From assembly GCA_910577155.1 (NCBI GenBank), contig CAJTMS010000023.1, forward strand, positions 1 to 29,025: a stretch of 29,025 nucleotides of DNA, read 5' to 3'. The DNA comes from an uncultured Mailhella sp. Its GTDB lineage: Bacteria > Desulfobacterota > Desulfovibrionia > Desulfovibrionales > Desulfovibrionaceae. The stretch's first letter is position 1. Every line of letters begins with the position of its first letter. Both the position numbers and the translations under genes were made by a program. Below are positions 1 to 8,046 of this stretch, in pieces. The notes beneath the pieces were generated by a model. That model did not search any database. It was not told the origin of the DNA and saw only the letters and a program-made list of their open reading frames with translations.

Positions 1-13
1 GGTGGTGATTTCT

Positions 14-217
14 GTGCCCGGAGTATTTCTTACTGAAGATGAATATAACTTCGACATCGCCCTGCGTCGTTTTAAGAAGCAGGTGGAAAAAGCCGGCATT
101 CTTTCTGAAATGAAGAAGCGCCAACATTTTGAAAAACCAAGCGTTATGCGTAAAAAGAAAAAGGCCGCTGCCCGTAAGCGCCTTATGAAAAAAATGCGCA
201 AAATCAACATGGCATAA
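14..217 (+). CDS. rpsU: 30S ribosomal protein S21
   Basis: Small basic protein of the 30S subunit that helps base-pairing with the Shine-Dalgarno sequence. The 67-residue product starts PGVFL and carries the family core YNFDIALRRFKKQVEKAG, a KKRQHFEKPS stretch and a lysine/arginine-rich C-terminal tail, which is the usual S21 layout and length. The start is the GTG at 14, because S21 proteins begin Met-Pro-Gly-Val; upstream in-frame GTG codons at 2 and 5 would add residues not found in the family. A GGTGG at 1-5 sits at ribosome-binding distance, but the window edge cuts the upstream region. It is the first gene of a plus-strand rpsU-yqeY-mutS2-dnaG-rpoD run, matching the classical S21-primase-sigma operon with two inserted genes. 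Confidence 0.95.
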   Translation: MPGVFLTEDEYNFDIALRRFKKQVEKAGILSEMKKRQHFEKPSVMRKKKKAAARKRLMKKMRKINMA

Positions 218-257
218 TTTGACAGCTATACCTTTAGGTATTGATAAATTAAGCTAT

Positions 258-295
258 AGTAAACCGGAAATCCCTCTGCTGATTTCCGGTTTACT
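258..295 (+). terminator. Perfect 15-bp hairpin between rpsU and yqeY, possible attenuator
   Basis: Arms 258-272 and 281-295 are perfectly complementary over 15 bp around an 8-base loop (cctctgct). No T-run follows, only cacattat, so it is not a textbook intrinsic terminator. In E. coli a terminator between rpsU and dnaG sets the higher level of S21 relative to primase. A similar attenuating or mRNA-end-protecting role here is inference. Confidence 0.55.
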
Positions 296-325
296 CACAT
301 TATATCTGCAAGAAAGGGAACTGCT

Positions 326-784
326 ATGAGTATTGCTGAAAAAGTCGAAAAAGATTACATAGAAGCCTATAAAAGTAAGGACAAAGTTCGTCTGGAAACT
401 TTGCGGCTGCTGAAAACAGCTGCCAAAAACAGACAGGTTGAATTAAAGCAATCCCTTGTAGCTCTTTCTGATGATGAATATATGACTGTTTTACTCCGTC
501 AGGTAAAGCAGCGTCAGGAATCTATTGAAGTGTACAAAAGCGCCGGCAGAAATGAGCTGGCAGATAAAGAACAGGCTGAATTAGAAATTTTACAGGAATA
601 TTTACCCAAGCAGCTAACAAAAGATGAAATAGATGCGCTTATTGAAAAAGCATGCGAACCTTTCCTTGCTGAAGGAATGAAAGCTATGGGCAAAGTGATT
701 AAATCCATTATGGATACGCATAAAGGGCAAGTTGACGGTAAATTGGTCAGTGAGGCAGTGAAAGCCCGTTTGCAAAAAGGATAA
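326..784 (+). CDS. yqeY: GatB/YqeY domain protein
   Basis: The 152-residue soluble protein is a stand-alone YqeY domain, the helical tRNA-binding-like domain also found at the C-terminus of the GatB amidotransferase subunit. Family signs are the N-terminal segment with LETLRLLKTAAKNRQVE, the central KQRQESIEVYKSAGR helix, LQEYLPKQLTKDEI and the C-terminal AMGKVIKSIMD...GQVDGKLVSEAVKARL. Length fits the family (about 145-150). The ATG at 326 is preceded by AGAAAGGGA at good spacing. Free-standing YqeY proteins have no firmly established reaction; a link to tRNA or translation quality is commonly proposed. Placement between rpsU and mutS2/dnaG/rpoD is consistent with co-transcription. Confidence 0.93.
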   Translation: MSIAEKVEKDYIEAYKSKDKVRLETLRLLKTAAKNRQVELKQSLVALSDDEYMTVLLRQVKQRQESIEVYKSAGRNELADKEQAELEILQEYLPKQLTKDEIDALIEKACEPFLAEGMKAMGKVIKSIMDTHKGQVDGKLVSEAVKARLQKG

Positions 785-828
785 GATTGTAAAATTTTTA
801 CTTCCACTTTTTTCCTCTTGTTATTTCC

Positions 829-3162
829 ATGGATGATTTTAGTTTACAGGCTTTAGAATTTTCTAAAATTTTACAGTATGTTGCCTCTTTTTGTCGTTCT
901 GAAGCAGGCAAAAATGCAGTTCTTGCTTTACGTCCTTTTTCTTCCCTTGCGTATATTGAGCATTTCCAGCGTGTATTTGATGAATACCGGTTATGGAAAG
1001 CAAAGGGTGATTTCTCTCTTCATGATTTTCCCGATATCAGTCCCTTTCTGGAAAAAATTTCTGAACAGCGTTTTCATCCTGACGGCGATGACTTTTGGGC
1101 AATGCGGGAAGTTTTGAAACTTGCAAAATCTGCCTATACCTCTGTGCATACTTATGAAGAGGAACTTCCTCTTTTAGCGTTGGAATATGATTTTCCGTTT
1201 CCGGAAAAATCTTATTCGGCTCTGATGCGCTGCATTGCTGATGATGCTTCTTTTAAAGATGAATCCAGCCCCGCCCTTTTGCTTGTGCGTAATGAGCTTC
1301 GTTCTTTGCACCAAAGCTGCTTGCGAAAAGTTAAAGATTTCAGTGAGCAATATAACATTTCCCATTATCTGCAAGACGAGTACATGACTATTGCGGGCGA
1401 TAGATATGTTTTGCCTTTGAAAGCAAATTTCAAAGGGCGTCTGCAGGGTATTATCCATGATTATTCCCGTACCGGAGAAACGCTGTATTTTGAGCCCATG
1501 TTTTTAGTGGAATTAAATAACCGTCTGCAAGACCTCAAACAGGAAGAACGCGAAGAAATCAATAAAATTATTTTGCTTCTCATGGATTTGTTTATGCAGG
1601 AAGAAGAGGGCTTAAAAAAAGCATGGGATTTTCTTATCATGCTGGATGTCAATGAAGCAAAATGCGGGCTTTCTTCCGCGTATATCGCCAAACACAGAAA
1701 AGACCAAGGAGTGGAAGGCTACCCGGTTTCTTTTGGGCATACTCTTTCTCTTCTTCATGCTTATCATCCTTTATTGCTTTTGGAAAATAACAAGCAGCAA
1801 TCTGCAGTGCCTGTACAGGCTATAGATTTGGTTTTTCGGGAACAGGATAGGGTACTTGTGATTAGCGGGGGAAACTCAGGCGGAAAAACGGTTGCACTGA
1901 AAACCCTCGGACTTATTGGGCTCATGAGTTTAACGGCTTTGCCTGTTCCTGTGGCGAAAGGTTCCGGCATCTTATTTTGGAAGCGTATCCATGCATTTAT
2001 TGGTGATGAGCAAAGTCTTGATGACCATGTGTCAACCTTTACCGGGCAAATCCGTCATTTGGCAAGTATTTGGGATGAACTTGACAGTACCCACCTCTTA
2101 TTGCTTGATGAATTCGGGGCAGGTACTGACCCCTCTCAAGGAGCGGCTTTAGCTCAGGCTGTGCTTGACGGTATTTTGGAAAAACGCTGCTATGCTGTCA
2201 GCGCAACCCATTTTCCGGCGCTCAAAACCTATGCATTGACCAATACCGGGGTACGGGCTGCCTCTGTCTTATTTGACGAGCATAATAAAAAACCCTTGTA
2301 CAAGCTTGCCTATGATCAGGTTGGGGCAAGCAAGGCGTTAGATGTTGCCCGCGAACATGGACTTTCAGAAGAAATTTTAGCCAAGGCATCTCATTATCTG
2401 CTTGTGGATACCAAAGAGCAGGATACAGTCATTGCAAAACTCAATGCAGTTGCGGTGGAACGGGAAAAAGAACTGGAACATTTGCAGAAAGAACTGCAAA
2501 AAACAAAGCAAAAACGTGAGCAGCTGCAAGAGAAATATGAAAAAGATGTGGAGGCGCTGCAAAAAGAGTTCAGGGAAAAATCTCAGGAGCTCATGCGTGC
2601 TTGGAAGGCAGAAAAAATTTCTGCAAAAGAAGCCATGAAAAAGCTTGGACAAATCCGTACCGAGCTTGGCAAAAATGAAACGGAAAAAGCAGACCTTGTC
2701 CCTGTTGATGAAAATGCTTTGAAAACAGGCATTGAGGTTTTGCACAGACCGTGGAATAAAAAAGCCCTTGTGCAGGAAATCGACAGTAAAGCCAAAAAAG
2801 TGAAAATAAATTTGGGTGGTGTCACCATGTGGGCATCATTCAATGATATTGAAATAACAGGAAATTCTGCAAAACTAAATGTGAAAGCAAGCGTCACACA
2901 AAATATTTTGCAAAATAAATCAAGTTTTACCCTTGACTTACGGGGAAAACGTGCTGATTTAGCTATTGCAGATCTGCATCAGTTTTTGGACAATGCTTTG
3001 CTCGCGAATTATGATACTGTGGAAATTATCCACGGGCGCGGCACAGGGGCTCTCAGAAAAGCTGTGCATGAGGTTTTGAAAGAATATGCTGCCATTGCGA
3101 GTTTTGCTCTTGCCACAGAGGAAAACGGCGGTGACGGTATGACAGTGGTAACATTTCGCTAA
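829..3162 (+). CDS. mutS2: MutS2-type ATPase/endonuclease with C-terminal Smr domain
   Basis: The 777-residue protein has the MutS2 order: N-terminal core (MDDFSLQALEFSKIL), clamp/lever region, ABC-type ATPase, coiled coil (about 530-630) and Smr nuclease domain (about 700-777). Walker A is GGNSGGKT around residues 347-354, where the family usually has GPNTGGKT. Walker B is LLLLDEFGAGTDPS with D427/E428. The Smr motifs are LDLRG (about 702-706) and HGRGTGALRK (from 735). MutS2 proteins lack the mismatch-recognition domain; they are tied to suppression of recombination and, in some bacteria, to rescue of collided ribosomes, which would suit this translation-rich operon. ATG 829 is the only reasonable start because a stop lies in frame at 790, yet no Shine-Dalgarno sequence is visible before it. 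dnaG follows 11 bases later. Confidence 0.95.
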   Translation: MDDFSLQALEFSKILQYVASFCRSEAGKNAVLALRPFSSLAYIEHFQRVFDEYRLWKAKGDFSLHDFPDISPFLEKISEQRFHPDGDDFWAMREVLKLAKSAYTSVHTYEEELPLLALEYDFPFPEKSYSALMRCIADDASFKDESSPALLLVRNELRSLHQSCLRKVKDFSEQYNISHYLQDEYMTIAGDRYVLPLKANFKGRLQGIIHDYSRTGETLYFEPMFLVELNNRLQDLKQEEREEINKIILLLMDLFMQEEEGLKKAWDFLIMLDVNEAKCGLSSAYIAKHRKDQGVEGYPVSFGHTLSLLHAYHPLLLLENNKQQSAVPVQAIDLVFREQDRVLVISGGNSGGKTVALKTLGLIGLMSLTALPVPVAKGSGILFWKRIHAFIGDEQSLDDHVSTFTGQIRHLASIWDELDSTHLLLLDEFGAGTDPSQGAALAQAVLDGILEKRCYAVSATHFPALKTYALTNTGVRAASVLFDEHNKKPLYKLAYDQVGASKALDVAREHGLSEEILAKASHYLLVDTKEQDTVIAKLNAVAVEREKELEHLQKELQKTKQKREQLQEKYEKDVEALQKEFREKSQELMRAWKAEKISAKEAMKKLGQIRTELGKNETEKADLVPVDENALKTGIEVLHRPWNKKALVQEIDSKAKKVKINLGGVTMWASFNDIEITGNSAKLNVKASVTQNILQNKSSFTLDLRGKRADLAIADLHQFLDNALLANYDTVEIIHGRGTGALRKAVHEVLKEYAAIASFALATEENGGDGMTVVTFR

Positions 3163-3173
3163 AAGGAAAGGAA

Positions 3174-4901
3174 ATGGCAAGAACTTCCCGTGATGCTATT
3201 GCTGAAATTAAAGCGAAATTGAGCATGGTGGATTTGGCAAGACGCTATGTGGAACTGCGTCCTATGGGCAGCAGGCTTGTTGCTCCATGCCCTTTTCATC
3301 AGGAAACAAAGCCTTCTTTTTCGATTAATGCGGATGAAGGAACGTATTATTGTTTTGGCTGTCAGGCTGCAGGCGATATTTTTGATTTTTATGGTCGTAT
3401 AAACGGCTTGGATTTTCGGGAAAGTTTGGAAGCTCTGGCTGAAGAAACAGGTGTGGATCTGCCAAAATTTCAAAAAGGGGATAATTTTGCTCCCAAGCAG
3501 GTATCCCATAAACAGGAAATGATGAAAATGCATGAAATTGCAGCCCATCATTTCAAACAAAATTTACAAAAAAGTGAGCTTGTCAAACAATATGTGCAGG
3601 AACGGCAAATTGCCCCTGAAATTATTGAACGTTTCGGGCTTGGTTTTAGTACCGACTCTTGGCAGGCTCTGACAGATATTTTCAAACGTTCCGGCTTCAA
3701 TTTAGATATTGGAGTAGAATGCGGCTTGCTTGTAAAAAGCAAAAACGGACGCTATTATGACCGCTTTCGGAACAGGCTTATGTTCCCTATCCGCGATGTC
3801 AATGGGCGTACCATTGCTTTCGGCGGGCGTGTTATCCCGTCATTGGATGACGGTGAAAGTGCAAAATATATGAACACGAACGGCACTCCCATTTACAAGA
3901 AAAGTCAGCAGCTTTTTGGGCTTGATGTGGCACGTCGCAGTGTGACTGCCCAAAAAAGTATTATGATAACCGAAGGATATATGGACGTTTTGACCTTGTA
4001 TCAATTTGGTTATACCAATGCTGTGGCATGTCTCGGTACGAGCTTTCCTGAAGAGCAGGTAAAGCGCATTACGGAGCTGTCAAAAAATGTGGAACTTCTT
4101 TTTGACGGCGATAATCCGGGACGTGAAGCAGCGTTTAAAGCGTGCGGCAAATTGCTTGTAAAAGGAATGAGCTGTCATGTTGTTCTTTTTCCCCCTGAAG
4201 ATGATATAGACAGTCTTTTAAAAGGCAAGGGAAAAGAAGTTTTTGAAAATTTAAGAGAAAAGAGTACGGAAGGCTTGAACTTTTGTATCCAAACCTTGAA
4301 AAAGCGATCCCCCAAAGATGCTGTTGAATGGTCAAGGGAGTTCTTAGGGCAAATTGAAATGCCCGAACTTTTTCAGCCTATGGCAAGCAAATTAGCACTG
4401 GGACTTGGAATTGATGAAGCAGAGCTTCGCTTGGGTGTTGTTGAACAAAAAAAAGCACAATCTGCTCGTACTCCTCTCCAAACAAGCGAGAATGCAAAAC
4501 AAACTGCTCCGAAAAAGAAAACCATGGATGCGGATATTTTGACTGTTGCAACTCGTTATCCTCATCGCCTGCAAACCTTGCAGGAAATGGGGGCTGATCT
4601 TATTCTGGAATCGCCAAATGCCAAGGCGTATTGGGATAAGCTGTTACACTATTCGGAAGACGAAATCCTCGCTTTTCTGGATAATGCGGAAAAATCCTTT
4701 TGGGTTAAATGCCGCAGCGCCGATGCTCCGCCTCGGAATAATGAAGAGGGCGAGCTTGAGGCAATTCGTCATTTAATCCATGCAAAACAAAAAAAATCCT
4801 ATGTGCAATCTGTGATAACTGCTGTGAGAGAAAGCGGAGAAGATTCACAAAAAGCATATCTTCGTGCGTTATATGAGGCACAAGGGAGGAATAATGTCTA
4901 A
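3174..4901 (+). CDS. dnaG: DNA primase
   Basis: Synthesises RNA primers for lagging-strand replication. The 575-residue protein shows a CHC2 zinc finger with C39, H42, C60 and C63 (CPFH...CFGC). The TOPRIM catalytic core has ITEGYMD (E267) and LLFDGDNPGREAA (D311-G-D313). After about residue 430 comes a low-similarity C-terminal region expected to bind the DnaB helicase. ATG 3174 follows AAAGGAAAGGAA, a good ribosome-binding site. The stop lies inside the start region of rpoD (8-base overlap), implying translational coupling as in other primase-sigma operons. The length is typical and nothing looks broken. Confidence 0.97.
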   Translation: MARTSRDAIAEIKAKLSMVDLARRYVELRPMGSRLVAPCPFHQETKPSFSINADEGTYYCFGCQAAGDIFDFYGRINGLDFRESLEALAEETGVDLPKFQKGDNFAPKQVSHKQEMMKMHEIAAHHFKQNLQKSELVKQYVQERQIAPEIIERFGLGFSTDSWQALTDIFKRSGFNLDIGVECGLLVKSKNGRYYDRFRNRLMFPIRDVNGRTIAFGGRVIPSLDDGESAKYMNTNGTPIYKKSQQLFGLDVARRSVTAQKSIMITEGYMDVLTLYQFGYTNAVACLGTSFPEEQVKRITELSKNVELLFDGDNPGREAAFKACGKLLVKGMSCHVVLFPPEDDIDSLLKGKGKEVFENLREKSTEGLNFCIQTLKKRSPKDAVEWSREFLGQIEMPELFQPMASKLALGLGIDEAELRLGVVEQKKAQSARTPLQTSENAKQTAPKKKTMDADILTVATRYPHRLQTLQEMGADLILESPNAKAYWDKLLHYSEDEILAFLDNAEKSFWVKCRSADAPPRNNEEGELEAIRHLIHAKQKKSYVQSVITAVRESGEDSQKAYLRALYEAQGRNNV

Positions 4902-6717
4902 TAGCCTCAAAGAGGTTCCTCAAATAAAAGAGCTTATGGTGAAAGGCAGAAATGTCGGCTATTTAATGGCGGAAGAAATAGCAAAAAGTCTTCCGCCTGA
5001 GCTTGCAACTGACGAAAATATTGAAGAATTAATGGGCGTATTCGAGTTTATGGAAATCGCTATCGTTGACAGCGAAAAAGAAGCCCAAGCCCTGAAAAAA
5101 AACCGTGTTGATCCAACGGCTGAACCGTCTGAATCTGTTTTTGACGATGCTCTGGATGCACCGCTTGATGATGATATTGACATCAATACTGATTTTAATC
5201 TTGGTGATGACGGTACCGACTTTGTGACAAGAAATACTGACCCTGTGCGTATGTATCTGCGGGAAATGGGGGCTGTTCCGCTGCTTGACAGGGACGGCGA
5301 AGTTGTTATTGCCAAGAAAATTGAAATGGGTGAAATGGATGTTTTGTATGCTCTGGTGGAAGTTCCTGTTGCGGTTGAAGAGCTTATCAGCGTGGGCAAT
5401 GATTTGCAGCAAAACAGGATTAAGCTCAAAGATGTTGTCAAAACCATTGAAGAAGATGATCCTTGCGAAGATGAAATGAATCAGCGCCAAAGGGTTATCA
5501 ATTTATTATTGGATATAAAAAGTACCTATAATAAAAAGCAAAAAGTGTATGCAAAGCTCGATTTGTGCTGTGATTTAAACTCCGGGCATGTACGGGAAAT
5601 TCAAGATGAAATTTTAGAGTACAAAGAAGAAGTTGTCGACCGTCTGCGTGAAATTAAGCTTGAAAAAGCACTTTTGGACCGTATTATTGAAACCGTGGAA
5701 GATTATGTCCGCCAAATGCGCAACTACGGACGGGAAATCAAAGCCTATATTGTTGATACAGGCAAATCACAAGATGAAATGGAAGCGTTTTTTCTGAGCT
5801 TGGAGCGCAAAGAAATCAACATGCAGGACGCGGCAAAAGAGCTCAATATGAGTGTAGAAAAGATGTTTTCCTATAAAGAGCTTATCATGGGAAAAATTGA
5901 AAGCCTGCACCGTTTGCGTGATAAATGCTGTCATGATGTTGATGACTTGGAAGAAGTGCTTTGGCGTATCCGCCGCGGTACCAATGCTGCCATGCGTGCA
6001 AAACAGGAGCTTATCCGCTCAAACTTGCGGCTGGTTGTCAGCATTGCTAAAAAATATACAAACCGTGGCTTGCAGTTCCTTGATTTAATCCAAGAAGGCA
6101 ATATCGGTTTGATGAAGGCTGTGGACAAGTTTGAATATCAGCGCGGCTATAAGTTTTCAACCTATGCAACATGGTGGATTCGGCAGGCTATTACCCGTGC
6201 CATTGCCGACCAAGCTCGGACAATCCGTATCCCTGTGCATATGATTGAGACCATTAATAAGTTGCACAGAACAACGCGTTATCTGGTGCAGGAATTGGGA
6301 CGTGACCCAACACCGGAAGAAATTGCCGACAGAATGGATTATCCGGTGGATAAAGTGAAAAAAGTGCTGAAAATTGCAAAAGAACCTATTTCATTGGAAA
6401 CACCTATCGGCGATGAAGAAGATTCCAGCCTTGGTGATTTTATTGAAGATAAAAAGGCAGTCGCTCCTGCTGATGAAGTGGTGAATACCAAGCTTTCCGA
6501 ACAGGTAGCGGCAGTACTTGCCGACCTTACACCGCGGGAAGAACAAGTGCTGCGTAAACGTTTCGGTATCGGCGAAAAATCAGACCATACCCTTGAAGAA
6601 GTAGGTAAACTCTTCAATGTGACCCGTGAACGTATCCGTCAAATTGAAGCAAAGGCTCTGCGGAAACTTCGTCACCCGGTACGAAGCCAGATTTTACGGA
6701 CTTATCACGATAATTAA
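4894..6717 (+). CDS. rpoD: RNA polymerase primary sigma factor (sigma-70 group 1)
   Basis: Housekeeping sigma factor directing RNA polymerase to -35/-10 promoters. The 607-residue protein has a region 1.1-like N-terminus, region 1.2 (DPVRMYLREMG), a long non-conserved insert (about residues 130-340) and region 2 from about 370 (NLRLVVSIAKKY, DLIQEGNIGLMKAVDKFEY, YATWWIRQAITRAI). Region 3 and region 4.2 follow, with the helix-turn-helix LEEVGKLFNVTRERIRQIE at about 566-586. I chose ATG 4894 because GGGAGG lies just upstream and sigma factors do not carry the extra ten residues of an ATG at 4864. The start overlaps the dnaG stop. Region 2.4/4.2 sequences predict TTGACA/TATAAT recognition, matching promoters found elsewhere in the window. 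Confidence 0.97.
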   Translation: MSNSLKEVPQIKELMVKGRNVGYLMAEEIAKSLPPELATDENIEELMGVFEFMEIAIVDSEKEAQALKKNRVDPTAEPSESVFDDALDAPLDDDIDINTDFNLGDDGTDFVTRNTDPVRMYLREMGAVPLLDRDGEVVIAKKIEMGEMDVLYALVEVPVAVEELISVGNDLQQNRIKLKDVVKTIEEDDPCEDEMNQRQRVINLLLDIKSTYNKKQKVYAKLDLCCDLNSGHVREIQDEILEYKEEVVDRLREIKLEKALLDRIIETVEDYVRQMRNYGREIKAYIVDTGKSQDEMEAFFLSLERKEINMQDAAKELNMSVEKMFSYKELIMGKIESLHRLRDKCCHDVDDLEEVLWRIRRGTNAAMRAKQELIRSNLRLVVSIAKKYTNRGLQFLDLIQEGNIGLMKAVDKFEYQRGYKFSTYATWWIRQAITRAIADQARTIRIPVHMIETINKLHRTTRYLVQELGRDPTPEEIADRMDYPVDKVKKVLKIAKEPISLETPIGDEEDSSLGDFIEDKKAVAPADEVVNTKLSEQVAAVLADLTPREEQVLRKRFGIGEKSDHTLEEVGKLFNVTRERIRQIEAKALRKLRHPVRSQILRTYHDN

Positions 6718-6740
6718 TAGATACTTGAAAGAGTAAAAAT

Positions 6741-6768
6741 AAAAGGGAGCAGTTTTGCTCCCTTTTTT
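6741..6768 (+). terminator. Intrinsic terminator of the rpsU-rpoD operon
   Basis: GGGAGCA (6745-6751) pairs with TGCTCCC (6756-6762) around a four-base loop. It is extended by AAAA/TTTT and followed by a T-run to 6768. It lies 24 bases after the rpoD stop. Confidence 0.93.
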
Positions 6769-6965
6769 ATATGTTAGTGAGAAAAAAGTTTGTTTTTAGA
6801 TCATGTATTTTTATGCTGTGGACAAACGTTATCTCTGCTGGCTGTTCTTGTAATTGCTCGTTCCTTGCAAACAGAAACGGCTTCGCCGCCTTCGGCAGAG
6901 CTGTATAAGTTTCTATCTTTGCCCTCCTTACAAGACTTTCTAATCGTTACTAAAAATTTATTTAC
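6769..6965. other. Intergenic region with short GC-richer repeat fragments
   Basis: This stretch between the rpoD terminator and the convergent htpX gene has no believable gene. It contains GCTCGTTCCTTGCAA (6856-6870) and TCGGCAGAGCT (6892-6902), both close to pieces of the palindromic region at 19499-19523. This suggests a scattered non-coding repeat family. Confidence 0.5.
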
Positions 6966-7011
6966 AATAATGATAGGAAATGCTTTAATTGTTTAAAGGC
7001 GTATCATTATT
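6966..7011 (-). terminator. Hairpin spanning the htpX stop codon
   Basis: Outer arms 6966-6975 and 7002-7011 are a perfect 10-bp inverted repeat (AATAATGATA/TATCATTATT). An inner CTTTAA/TTAAAG pair sits inside. Read on the minus strand, the htpX stop codon (6985-6987) lies in the inner stem, and a moderately T-rich sequence follows. It is plausible as a 3' end signal but AT-rich and not a strong intrinsic terminator. Confidence 0.4.
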
Positions 7012-7926
7012 TGTTTCACTATCTTGTTCTTTTAATGCTGCAATTCTTTTTTCAATAGCAGGGTGAGTTGATAAAATTTCTAAAAAAGAAGGTCTGTTGG
7101 TTATTTTAAAACATGAAAATTCAGTTTGAGAGATTGGAGTTTCATTTTCATCTTGTGCTAATTTTTGTAATGCTGAAATCATTGCTTCCGGAGAAGTTAA
7201 TAATGCAGCATTTGCATCAGCCTTGTATTCTCTATGCCGTGAATAAAATAAGCTAATAAGTTTTCCAAACAACATAATGGCTGTTGAAATAATAATTCCA
7301 AGCCATGCAGACATTGTTTTAAACATGTCAAAACCCTCAGCGGAATTTTGATCACCGCTATTAGCACTTGAATAACTAAAGAACGCAAAAAATACTCCTA
7401 AGATAATAAATGCAAATTTTATAAAATAAAAAATACTTCTGACAGTACCTTCAATAATAACAGTACCTAACATATCATAATTGGCAATATGTGAGACTTC
7501 ATGTGCAGCAACGGCTTCAATTTCTTCAGAAGTGAATGTTTTTAGCAAAGTATCTGAAAAAGCAACAAGTGAATTTGATTGGCTAAAGCCTGTTGAAAAG
7601 GCATTGCAGTCAGGGCTTTTGTAAATACCAATTTCGGGTGTTTTGGGTAAATTGGCTTTTTGTGCTAATTTTTCTACCAATTCATATAGTTTTGCGGCTT
7701 CACCGCCTGTTTCTAGGGTCACTATTTTTATTTTATGAACATATTTTGCCATAATTTTTGAAGATAAGAGACATATAATAGAACCTATGAAGCCTATTGC
7801 CGTTATAAATAGAGGAAGAGTTATATCTTTAGTAAAAAAGTATATGAAAATAAATATAGCAAATAATGCAAAGAGATACCAAAGAAAAAAATAATTTTTA
7901 ATAAATGAGTTTAAAGTATTGTTCAT
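6985..7926 (-). CDS. htpX: HtpX-type M48 membrane metalloprotease
   Basis: Predicted zinc endopeptidase of the inner membrane, a family that degrades misfolded membrane proteins. The 313-residue protein has two N-terminal membrane segments (about 12-31 and 37-55), the zinc motif HEVSH at 142-146, two further hydrophobic segments (about 163-184 and 205-226) and the second-ligand motif EYKADANAALL with E233. This is the HtpX topology and is slightly longer than the E. coli protein (293). The C-terminus has the SFLEILSTHPAIEKRI pattern typical of M48 proteins. ATG 7926 is preceded on the minus strand by AAGGAG. It sits downstream of proB, separated by about 120 bases, so it may have its own promoter; I saw no convincing heat-shock promoter. 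Confidence 0.9.
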   Translation of the reverse strand: MNNTLNSFIKNYFFLWYLFALFAIFIFIYFFTKDITLPLFITAIGFIGSIICLLSSKIMAKYVHKIKIVTLETGGEAAKLYELVEKLAQKANLPKTPEIGIYKSPDCNAFSTGFSQSNSLVAFSDTLLKTFTSEEIEAVAAHEVSHIANYDMLGTVIIEGTVRSIFYFIKFAFIILGVFFAFFSYSSANSGDQNSAEGFDMFKTMSAWLGIIISTAIMLFGKLISLFYSRHREYKADANAALLTSPEAMISALQKLAQDENETPISQTEFSCFKITNRPSFLEILSTHPAIEKRIAALKEQDSETNNDTPLNN

Positions 7927-8046
7927 GACAACTCCTTTACATATTATTGATTGTGACCACTTTTACAGATAAAAACAGTCACTTCAATATATATATTGTT
8001 GTCAAGCCCTTTTTATCAGATTCATTCGATAAACTGTGGGATAGTA

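Noticed and set aside
6790..6996. Open frame of 68 codons on the plus strand downstream of rpoD
   Set aside because: No ribosome-binding site, it overlaps the htpX 3' end on the other strand, and the region contains repeat fragments; most likely chance.
7981..8040. TTGACA on the minus strand upstream of htpX (8000-8005) as a promoter
   Set aside because: No acceptable -10 box at 16-18 bases and no sigma-32-type sequence; left unassigned.
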